Source: Gammaproteobacteria bacterium
GTDB taxonomy: Bacteria > Pseudomonadota > Gammaproteobacteria > Arenicellales > JAANXG01
Direction of reading: 5' to 3'
Assembly (NCBI GenBank): GCA_018263405.1
Contig: JAANXG010000121.1
Coordinates: 1-20,423 of the forward strand
DNA: 20,423 nucleotides
The notes below the pieces were generated by a model. The model was given only the letters and a program-made list of their open reading frames with translations, was not told the origin of the DNA and made no database searches. Positions 13,872 through 20,423 of the stretch are shown one piece after another. The stretch's first letter is position 1. Each line of letters starts with the position of its first letter. The position numbers and the translations under genes were made by a program.

Positions 13872-14363
13872 ATGGGCAAATCGATTTCGAACACACTGCA
13901 AAGTTTTTTTCTTTGGGAATTACTCAAAGGACTCCGCTTGACCGGGCGGAACTTTTTCGCCAGGAAAATCACCGTTCAATTTCCGGAGGAGAGAACTCCC
14001 AAATCCCCGCGGTTTCGAGGACTGCACGCCCTGAGGCGCTACCCAAACGGGGAGGAACGTTGTATCGCGTGCAAACTCTGCGAGGCGGTCTGTCCCGCCG
14101 CGGCCATTACTATCGAATCCGAGGAGCGTGACGACGGAACACGCAGGACGACGCGCTACGATATCGATTTGTTCAAGTGCATTTATTGCGGTTTCTGCGA
14201 AGAGTCCTGCCCCGTGGATTCGATTGTGGAGACGGACATCGGTGATTTCCACATGGAAAACCAAGGCGACAATATCATTACAAAAGATCAGCTACTGGCG
14301 ATCGGTGACAAATACGAGAAACGCATCGCCGCCGCACGCGCCGAGGACGCGCCCTATCGTTAA
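13872..14363 (+). CDS. nuoI: NADH-quinone oxidoreductase subunit I
   Basis: Ferredoxin-like subunit with two [4Fe-4S] clusters (N6a, N6b) between NuoG and NuoB. The 163-residue protein has CIACKLCEAVCP (C64, C67, C70, C74) and CIYCGFCEESCP (C103, C106, C109, C113), each flanked by the typical PAAAI and PVDSI. The N-terminal amphipathic region lies on the membrane surface in known structures. GGAGG at 13863-13867 is a clear ribosome binding site for the ATG at 13872. Confidence 0.98.
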   Translation: MGKSISNTLQSFFLWELLKGLRLTGRNFFARKITVQFPEERTPKSPRFRGLHALRRYPNGEERCIACKLCEAVCPAAAITIESEERDDGTRRTTRYDIDLFKCIYCGFCEESCPVDSIVETDIGDFHMENQGDNIITKDQLLAIGDKYEKRIAAARAEDAPYR

Positions 14364-14387
14364 AGGCCATGCGCCGATAAACAAATA

Positions 14388-15011
14388 ATGACATTTTTGC
14401 AGACAGCCTTTTACTTTTTTGCCGCCGTGATGGTTTTTGCCGCCACTATGGTGATTACCGTGCGCAACCCGGTGAAGTCGGCTTTGTTTCTGGTGCTAAC
14501 TTTCTTCAGCGCCGCCTGTGTTTGGCTGACCCTGGAAGCGGAGTTCCTGGCCATCGTGCTGGTGCTGGTCTATGTGGGCGCCGTGATGGTGCTGTTCTTG
14601 TTCGTCGTTATGATGCTGGATATCAACCTCGCCCGTCTGCGTGCCGGATTTACGGGCTACCTGCCCATCGGGGGGCTGGTGGCCGTCCTGATGGTCGCCG
14701 AGCTTATATTTATATTAACTGGAGACAGTTTCAGCGCCGACAACCTGCCGCGCCCGGAGGGCCATGGAGGAAGCTATAGTAACACCAGGCAGTTGGGCTC
14801 GGTGCTCTATACGTTTTACGTATACCCGTTTGAAATTGCCGCGATTATCCTGCTCGTGGCAATCATCGCGGCGATAGTACTCACGCTGCGCAAACGTCCG
14901 GACACTAAATATCTCAATCCGGCCGATCAGGTGTCCGTGCGCCGCGAAGACCGGGTCCGCCTCGTGAAGATGCCGGCCGAACGCAGGCATAGCGGGAACT
15001 GGTCGTCATGA
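14388..15011 (+). CDS. nuoJ: NADH-quinone oxidoreductase subunit J
   Basis: Five-segment membrane subunit of the arm next to NuoH and NuoK. The 207-residue product includes NPVKSALFLVLTFFSAA and the conserved VLVYVGAVMVLFLFVVMML, where the third segment contains the pi-bulge seen in complex I structures. The C-terminal tail is charged. It starts 24 bp after nuoI with no strong ribosome binding site and overlaps nuoK by four bases (ATGA). Confidence 0.97.
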   Translation: MTFLQTAFYFFAAVMVFAATMVITVRNPVKSALFLVLTFFSAACVWLTLEAEFLAIVLVLVYVGAVMVLFLFVVMMLDINLARLRAGFTGYLPIGGLVAVLMVAELIFILTGDSFSADNLPRPEGHGGSYSNTRQLGSVLYTFYVYPFEIAAIILLVAIIAAIVLTLRKRPDTKYLNPADQVSVRREDRVRLVKMPAERRHSGNWSS

Positions 15012-15313
15012 TCCCCCTTTCACATTACCTGATACTCGGCGCGGTGATGTTTTCACTAAGCGTTATAGGGATATTCCTGAACCGGAAAAACCTGGTGATA
15101 TTGCTGATGTCGATCGAGTTAATGCTCCTGGCGGTGAATATCAACTTTGTGGCCTTTTCCCATTACTTGCAGGATATGGCGGGACAGGTGTTCGTGTTTT
15201 TTGTGCTGACGGTCGCCGCCGCCGAGTCCGCGATCGGCTTGGCGATACTGATTGTGCTGTTCCGCAATAAACATTCCATAAATGTCGAAGATGTGGATGG
15301 CTTGAAGGGATGA
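15008..15313 (+). CDS. nuoK: NADH-quinone oxidoreductase subunit K
   Basis: Small three-segment membrane subunit involved in proton transfer along the arm. The 101-residue product has the two essential membrane glutamates, E37 (in LLMSIELMLLAVN) and E73 (in VAAAESAIGLAI), matching E36 and E72 of E. coli. It overlaps both neighbours by four bases (ATGA), indicating coupled translation nuoJ-K-L. Confidence 0.98.
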   Translation: MIPLSHYLILGAVMFSLSVIGIFLNRKNLVILLMSIELMLLAVNINFVAFSHYLQDMAGQVFVFFVLTVAAAESAIGLAILIVLFRNKHSINVEDVDGLKG

Positions 15314-17292
15314 CGATCTTCGAGCATATGGAAGCCGTTTACCTGACCGTACCTTTGGTGTGTCTGGCCGCGTCGGCCATTGCCGGCGTATTCGGTCCAT
15401 TCATCGGCCGGGCCGGCGCCCATTGGATAGCCATTCTGGGGGTGGCGATTTCCTGCGCATTGTCAGTTGTCGTTTATATCGACGTACTGAACGGCAACCA
15501 CTTCAACGGCGTGGTGTACACCTGGGGCGTGACAGGGGGACTGCCACTGGAAATCGGATTTCTGATCGACGAGCTGAGCGCCATGATGATGGTGGTAGTA
15601 ACGTTTGTTTCTTTCATGGTGCACGTGTACACCGTCGGTTATATGCACGGCGATCCGGGGTATCAGCGGTTTTTTAGTTACATCTCGTTGTTCACGTTCG
15701 CGATGCTGATGCTGGTAATGTCCAACAACTTCCTTCAGTTGTTCTTTGGATGGGAAGGTGTGGGCCTGGTTTCCTACCTGTTGATCGGTTTCTGGTTTGA
15801 AAAGGAAACCGCCATCTATGCCAGCCTCAAGGCGTTCCTCGTCAACCGGGTCGGCGACTTCGGCTTCCTGCTGGGCATTGCCGCGGTGGTGTATGTATTC
15901 GGTAGCCTGGATTATGCCGCCGTATTCGCGACCGCGCCGCAGGCGCAGGATATGACGGTTTCCATCCTTGGTGGAGAAATGGGATGGATTACGGTGATTT
16001 GCCTGCTGCTGTTTGTCGGGGCGATGGGCAAGTCGGCGCAGGTGCCGCTTCACGTTTGGTTGCCCGACTCGATGGAGGGCCCGACGCCGATATCCGCTTT
16101 GATACACGCCGCCACCATGGTAACCGCCGGTATCTTTATGGTGGCGCGCATGTCGCCTTTGTTCGAGCTTTCGGAAACCGCCTTGAGCGTCGTCATGATC
16201 ATAGGCGCCTTGACTGCGTTTTTCATGGCCCTGATCGGGATGGTGCAAAACGACATCAAGCGCGTGGTGGCTTATTCCACGTTGTCCCAGTTGGGCTATA
16301 TGACGGTTGCCCTGGGCGCGTCGGCCTATGCGGCGGGTATTTTTCATCTGGGCACTCATGCGTTTTTTAAAGCGCTGCTGTTTCTGGCGGCCGGTTCGGT
16401 GATCATCGCATTGCATCATGAACAGGACATGCGAAAGATGGGTGGACTTAAAAAGGCCATGCCCATCACGTTTATTACCGCCTGGGTCGGTACACTGGCT
16501 CTTATCGGCTTTCCGCCGTTTGCCGGTTTCTTTTCCAAGGATGCCATCATCGAGGCCGTCCATGCCTCCGAATTGGCACCTGCGGAATTCGCCTATATAG
16601 CGCTCGTTGCCGGAACGTTTGTAACTTCGTTTTATAGTTTCCGGTTGCTATTCCTGACCTTCCACGGAAAACCAAGGATGTCGCACGAACAATTTGCTCG
16701 CGCCAAGGAATCGCCTTGGGTTGTGACTCTACCGCTGGTTTTTCTCGCCATTCCTTCCATGATCGTCGGCGCCATTTACTTTGAACCTATGTTGTTCGGC
16801 GGATTCTTTGGTGACTCGCTGGCCGTGCTCCCGGAACACGACACCCTGGCGGTGCTGGCATCGCATCACCACGGTGTCCATGGAACTTCGCTGGTATCCG
16901 AGACGATTATGCGAGGATTGCGTGCGCCGCCGGTAATCCTGACAGTGGCCGGTTTTCTGGTGGCCTGGTTGTTTTACATCAAGAACCCTGAATTACCGAA
17001 GCGATTGGCTGCAACGTTCGGCGCGATTCACTATGCCTTGATGAACAAATACGGATTTGACGAATTCAATGACATCGTATTTGCACGCGGCGCCCGCGCA
17101 ATAGGCGTGGTGTTCTGGAAGGTCGTCGATGCGTTTGTCATCGACGGGGTGTTCGTCAACGGCACCGCCCGAACCGTTGGCTGGGTGTCCGGTGCGATAC
17201 GGCATATTCAATCGGGTTATATATACCACTACGCCTTTGCCATGATCATCGGGCTATTCGCGTTGATTAGTTGGCACCTAATCACAGCATGA
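15310..17292 (+). CDS. nuoL: NADH-quinone oxidoreductase subunit L
   Basis: Distal antiporter-like proton-pumping subunit with the long lateral helix. The 660-residue product has the conserved membrane Glu E149 (in FFGWEGVGLVSYLLIGFWF), Lys K241 (in GAMGKSAQVPLHVWLPD) and the ALIHAATMVTAG segment with its buried His. The C-terminal third, including the amphipathic helix region and final anchor, is present, so the length is normal. The start overlaps nuoK by four bases and the stop overlaps the nuoM start. Confidence 0.98.
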   Translation: MTIFEHMEAVYLTVPLVCLAASAIAGVFGPFIGRAGAHWIAILGVAISCALSVVVYIDVLNGNHFNGVVYTWGVTGGLPLEIGFLIDELSAMMMVVVTFVSFMVHVYTVGYMHGDPGYQRFFSYISLFTFAMLMLVMSNNFLQLFFGWEGVGLVSYLLIGFWFEKETAIYASLKAFLVNRVGDFGFLLGIAAVVYVFGSLDYAAVFATAPQAQDMTVSILGGEMGWITVICLLLFVGAMGKSAQVPLHVWLPDSMEGPTPISALIHAATMVTAGIFMVARMSPLFELSETALSVVMIIGALTAFFMALIGMVQNDIKRVVAYSTLSQLGYMTVALGASAYAAGIFHLGTHAFFKALLFLAAGSVIIALHHEQDMRKMGGLKKAMPITFITAWVGTLALIGFPPFAGFFSKDAIIEAVHASELAPAEFAYIALVAGTFVTSFYSFRLLFLTFHGKPRMSHEQFARAKESPWVVTLPLVFLAIPSMIVGAIYFEPMLFGGFFGDSLAVLPEHDTLAVLASHHHGVHGTSLVSETIMRGLRAPPVILTVAGFLVAWLFYIKNPELPKRLAATFGAIHYALMNKYGFDEFNDIVFARGARAIGVVFWKVVDAFVIDGVFVNGTARTVGWVSGAIRHIQSGYIYHYAFAMIIGLFALISWHLITA

Positions 17293-18773
17293 GTATGCCG
17301 GATTTCAACATACTGAGTTCGCTGATATGGCTTCCGATTCTGAGCGGAGCGGTAGTGCTTGGCCTGGGTGGTGATGAGCGCGCACCACTTGTTCGCAAGT
17401 TCAGTCTCGTTGTATCGACGGCTGTTTTTCTGCTGAGTTTGCTGCTGTATATCGGGTTCGATACAACCACCGCCGCCATGCAGTTTGTGGAACGACACGA
17501 GTGGATATCGTCATTCAATATCTTCTATCATCTTGGAATCGACGGTATATCCATGCCGTTGATTATTTTGACCACCTTCCTGACGGTTATCGTTGTAATT
17601 TCGGCGTGGCAGGTGATTCAAGAGAAAGTCGCTCAGTACATGGCTTCGTTTCTCGTCATGGAAGGTTTGATGATCGGCGTGTTTTCCGCCCTGGACGCAA
17701 TTGCGTTTTATGTGTTCTGGGAGGCGATGCTGGTTCCGATGTTTATTATTATCGGGGTCTGGGGCGGCGCCAACCGAGTCTACGCGACGATTAAATTTTT
17801 CCTCTACACTCTGCTGGGCTCGCTGCTGATGCTGGTAGCGTTTATCTACCTGTATAACCAGAGCGGCACCTTCGGCATCCTCGATTTTCATGACCTGAGC
17901 ATTCCGCTGCATGCGCAGTTGTGGTTGTTCTTCGCCTTCTTTGCCGCCTTCGCGGTGAAGGTCCCGATGTTCCCGGTGCATACCTGGCTGCCCGACGCAC
18001 ACGTGGAGGCACCGACGGGTGGATCGGTGATCCTGGCCGCGGTCATGTTGAAGATGGGCGCTTATGGATTCGTGCGCTTCAGTTTGCCCATTCTGCCGGA
18101 TGCGAGCCATGAACTGGCGGGCTTTATGATTGCCCTCGCTTTGATCGCTGTCGTTTACATCTCCCTGGTTGCGCTTGCCCAGGAGGATATGAAGAAGCTT
18201 ATCGCATACTCATCTATCGCACATATGGGCTTCGTCATACTGGGGTTTTTCATTTTTAACGCGAGGGGCATCGAAGGCGGCCTGGTTCAGATGATTTCCC
18301 ACGGTTTCATCTCGGGGGCCTTGTTCCTGTGTGTCGGCGTGCTTTATGACCGGTTGCATTCCAGGCAAATCGCCGATTACGGCGGTGTGGCAAACAAAAT
18401 GCCCATGTTCGCGGCTTTTATGATGTTGTTTGCGATGGCTAATTCCGGGCTGCCCGGCACTTCGGGCTTTGTCGGTGAATTTCTAGTGATACTGGGAGCT
18501 TTCGAAGTCAACGCTTGGTATGCGGTGTTGGCTGCAACGACCCTGATTTTCGGGGCAGCTTATACGTTGTGGATGTATAAGCGCGTTATCTTCGGGATGG
18601 TGGCGAACGATAACGTTGAGAGTTTGACGGACGCTACGCCCAGGGAAGCATTCTTTTTGGCCCTGCTTGCGCTTGCAGTGCTGGGCCTTGGTGTGTGGCC
18701 GGATCCGTTTTTGGAAATTGTCCACGCGTCGGTGGAAAACCTCGTCACCCAAGTATCAATCACAAAGCTATAG
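17289..18773 (+). CDS. nuoM: NADH-quinone oxidoreductase subunit M
   Basis: Second antiporter-like proton-pumping subunit. From the ATG at 17289 the product is 494 residues, with E145 (in YVFWEAMLVPMF), K224 (in FAVKVPMFPVHTWLPDAHVE) and K255 (in AAVMLKMGAYG), the residues needed for proton translocation. I chose 17289 because it overlaps the nuoL stop as ATGA, like the preceding junctions. An in-frame TTG at 17271 would only extend into nuoL, and an ATG at 17295 is also possible. nuoN starts four bases after the stop. Confidence 0.98.
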   Translation: MSMPDFNILSSLIWLPILSGAVVLGLGGDERAPLVRKFSLVVSTAVFLLSLLLYIGFDTTTAAMQFVERHEWISSFNIFYHLGIDGISMPLIILTTFLTVIVVISAWQVIQEKVAQYMASFLVMEGLMIGVFSALDAIAFYVFWEAMLVPMFIIIGVWGGANRVYATIKFFLYTLLGSLLMLVAFIYLYNQSGTFGILDFHDLSIPLHAQLWLFFAFFAAFAVKVPMFPVHTWLPDAHVEAPTGGSVILAAVMLKMGAYGFVRFSLPILPDASHELAGFMIALALIAVVYISLVALAQEDMKKLIAYSSIAHMGFVILGFFIFNARGIEGGLVQMISHGFISGALFLCVGVLYDRLHSRQIADYGGVANKMPMFAAFMMLFAMANSGLPGTSGFVGEFLVILGAFEVNAWYAVLAATTLIFGAAYTLWMYKRVIFGMVANDNVESLTDATPREAFFLALLALAVLGLGVWPDPFLEIVHASVENLVTQVSITKL

Positions 18774-18777
18774 GCAG

Positions 18778-20235
18778 ATGATGCAACTGAATCTCACTCC
18801 TCTGGTCCCGGAGCTTTTTATTGCAGGAATGGCCTGTGTAATACTGGTGATTGATTTGTATCTCAAGGCAGGCCAGAGAGCCGTTACCCTTGTTTTGTCC
18901 GTTCTGACGCTCGTGGTGGCGGCGGTATTGAATATCATGGACTTCAGTACCGAAACAGTGATCGCCATGAACGGAATGTTCGTGGACGATGCATTTGCCG
19001 GCGTCCTTAAAATCAGCATCAGCCTGATTACCGCCGTAGTTTTTATTTATTCGCGTGACTACGCCACGAAGCGGGATTTTTTCCGTGGCGAGTATTTTGT
19101 GCTCGGTCTGTTTGCCGTGGTCGGCATGTTCGTCATGGTTTCGTCGAGGCATCTGTTGGCGCTTTATCTCGGGTTGGAGTTGTTGTCACTGTGTTTGTAC
19201 ACAATGGTGGCGTTCCGGCGCGATTCCGCATGGTCCAGCGAAGCGGCGATGAAATACTTCGTGCTGGGAGCTATCGGCTCGGGAATGATGCTGTATGGCA
19301 TGTCGATCCTCTATGGTTTAACGGGTAGCCTGGACATGCAGGAAATCCGGATCGCCGTATCCCAGCATCCCTCCAGTGATCCGGTGCTGGTGCTGGGACT
19401 CATTTTTGTCTTAGTCAGCATGGCCTTCAAGCTCGGTGCGGTGCCTTTTCACATGTGGGTGCCGGACGTGTATCAGGGCGCGCCGACTGCCGTGACACTG
19501 TTCGTATCCACCGCCCCGAAAATTGCAGCGTTCGCGATGATGATCAGACTGCTGGCGGGCACTCTGGGCGGTCTGCACGAGGCGTGGGGCGATATGGTGA
19601 TCGTGCTCTCGCTGTTGTCGATCGGTATTGGTAACACGATAGCCATCGCCCAGGTAAACCTGAAGCGGATGCTCGCATACTCGGCTATTTCGCATATGGG
19701 CTTCATGCTGCTCGGTATTCTGACGGGAACACCGGGCGGCTACAGCGCGGCCATGTTCTACGTGCTGGTCTATGCGTTTGTCGGCATGGGCGGCTTTGGT
19801 ATGATCGTGCTGATGTCGCGCTCCGGGTTCGAAGCCGAGGAGATGGGAGACTGGAAAGGACTGAACAAGACACACCCCTGGTATGCTTTCCTGATGCTCC
19901 TATTGATGATTTCCATGGCGGGCATTCCTCCAACGATAGGTTTCTTCGCCAAACTGACCGTTTTTCAGGCCGTTGTGGAGGCGGGCCTGATATGGGTGGC
20001 CGTGGTGGCGGTCCTGTTCACCGTAGTGGGGGCTTTTTACTATCTGCGCGTAATCAAGCTGATGTATTTCGATGAGCCGGAGAGTGAGGCCCCGCTGGTT
20101 CAGACCCCTCGGGACATCCGCTTTCTACTGGGCGTCAATGCCTGTGCTGTTGTTCTTCTGCTGCCCTTCATCGCGCCGCTGCAGACCTTGTGTATCGGGG
20201 CGGTGGATGGACTGGCCTTTCTGATCTCCCCTTAG
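18778..20235 (+). CDS. nuoN: NADH-quinone oxidoreductase subunit N
   Basis: Third antiporter-like subunit, closest to NuoK. The 485-residue product has E134 (in LYLGLELLSLCLYTMVA), K218 (in MAFKLGAVPFHMWVPDVYQG) and K248 (in STAPKIAAFAMM). I start it at the ATG at 18778 (MMQLNLTPLVPELF); the next codon is also ATG. A longer open frame reaching back to 18667 lies inside nuoM and is not expected for the family. It is the last gene of the nuo operon; the gene that often follows in other species is not seen in the remaining 188 bp. Confidence 0.97.
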   Translation: MMQLNLTPLVPELFIAGMACVILVIDLYLKAGQRAVTLVLSVLTLVVAAVLNIMDFSTETVIAMNGMFVDDAFAGVLKISISLITAVVFIYSRDYATKRDFFRGEYFVLGLFAVVGMFVMVSSRHLLALYLGLELLSLCLYTMVAFRRDSAWSSEAAMKYFVLGAIGSGMMLYGMSILYGLTGSLDMQEIRIAVSQHPSSDPVLVLGLIFVLVSMAFKLGAVPFHMWVPDVYQGAPTAVTLFVSTAPKIAAFAMMIRLLAGTLGGLHEAWGDMVIVLSLLSIGIGNTIAIAQVNLKRMLAYSAISHMGFMLLGILTGTPGGYSAAMFYVLVYAFVGMGGFGMIVLMSRSGFEAEEMGDWKGLNKTHPWYAFLMLLLMISMAGIPPTIGFFAKLTVFQAVVEAGLIWVAVVAVLFTVVGAFYYLRVIKLMYFDEPESEAPLVQTPRDIRFLLGVNACAVVLLLPFIAPLQTLCIGAVDGLAFLISP

Positions 20236-20423
20236 GGCTCGCGCAAAAATAACTTCACAGAATTCGCGCCCGAATTTGGGTTAGATTTGGACGATCCGAT
20301 GGAGAAAAACCGCAGTACTAGGAGCCTGTCGGACTTAGGATGAATCTACTGCGGCGGCGGGAGATCGGCCCACTTTCCCGATTTATTTCGTTAAATAGCT
20401 GGCTATTCGCCTCAATAAATCGA
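20236..20423. other. Gene-free end of the window with nested inverted repeats
   Basis: No gene is seen. A small dyad AATTCG-CGCC-CGAATT (about 20260-20275) follows nuoN but has no T-run, so a terminator is doubtful. From 20310 on, two structures follow: CCGCAGTA (20310-20317) with TACTGCGG (20347-20354), and CGATTTATT (20379-20387) with AATAAATCG (20414-20422). The latter encloses AATAGC-TG-GCTATT (20394-20407). The sequence GGAGCCTGTCGGACTTAGG right after a CTAG (20318-20321) resembles insertion-sequence termini I associate with the IS1182 group, from memory only. Confidence 0.4.

Noticed and set aside
15463..16563. 366-codon minus-strand open frame opposite nuoL
   Set aside because: Rich in His, Gln and Arg from reading membrane-protein codons in reverse; no recognisable domain and fully inside nuoL.
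18667..18777. N-terminal extension of nuoN
   Set aside because: It lies inside the nuoM coding region and lacks the normal NuoN start; the ATG at 18778 fits the family.
20260..20275. Rho-independent terminator after nuoN
   Set aside because: The AATTCG/CGAATT dyad is short and AT-rich and has no following T-run.
1..20423. CRISPR array, prophage or defence genes
   Set aside because: No regularly spaced direct repeats and no phage, nuclease or toxin-antitoxin proteins are visible; apart from the repeats described, the genes are all housekeeping.

Overview
The window is a moderately GC-rich bacterial chromosome segment, almost certainly from a gammaproteobacterium. The evidence is the gene order yhbY(divergent)-rlmE-ftsH-folP-glmM-tpiA-secG-tRNA-Leu(GAG)-nuo, which is a classic gammaproteobacterial housekeeping block, together with the protein sequences. 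NuoA, NuoB, separate NuoC and NuoD, and a NuoG without the N7 cluster site are of the Coxiella/Xanthomonas/betaproteobacterial type, not the fused NuoCD of E. coli. I cannot name the genus.

Layout. Positions 1-114 look like the right end of an insertion element that has cut the yhbY gene after its 44th codon (pseudogene, minus strand, 115-247). Then, all on the plus strand: rlmE (23S rRNA 2'-O-methyltransferase), ftsH (membrane AAA protease), folP (dihydropteroate synthase), glmM (phosphoglucosamine mutase), a 339-bp gap with a promoter and a hairpin, tpiA, secG, a short repeat remnant, tRNA-Leu(GAG), a good sigma-70 type promoter, and the complex I operon nuoA-B-C-D-G-H-I-J-K-L-M-N. The last 188 bp hold no gene but contain two nested inverted repeats that may be the edge of another insertion element.

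How the genes work together. The first half covers ribosome maturation, protein quality control, folate and cell-wall precursor synthesis, a glycolytic step and protein export. The second half encodes the membrane arm (NuoA, H, J-N), the connecting Q module (NuoB, C, D, I) and NuoG of proton-pumping NADH:quinone oxidoreductase.

What is unusual. (1) nuoE and nuoF, which hold the NADH/FMN site, are missing from between nuoD and nuoG. In their place is a 156-bp gap carrying an inverted copy of the same terminal repeat that interrupts yhbY. (2) A 262-bp MITE-like element with 31-bp terminal inverted repeats and a CTAG duplication sits exactly between the nuoB stop and the nuoC start. Its RNA would fold into a long stem that covers the only plausible nuoC ribosome binding site. 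(3) A third, short copy of the dispersed repeat lies upstream of tRNA-Leu, flanked by a possible 8-bp target duplication. Small mobile sequences have therefore repeatedly reshaped an otherwise conserved essential block. I see no defence system, CRISPR array or novel multigene system here.
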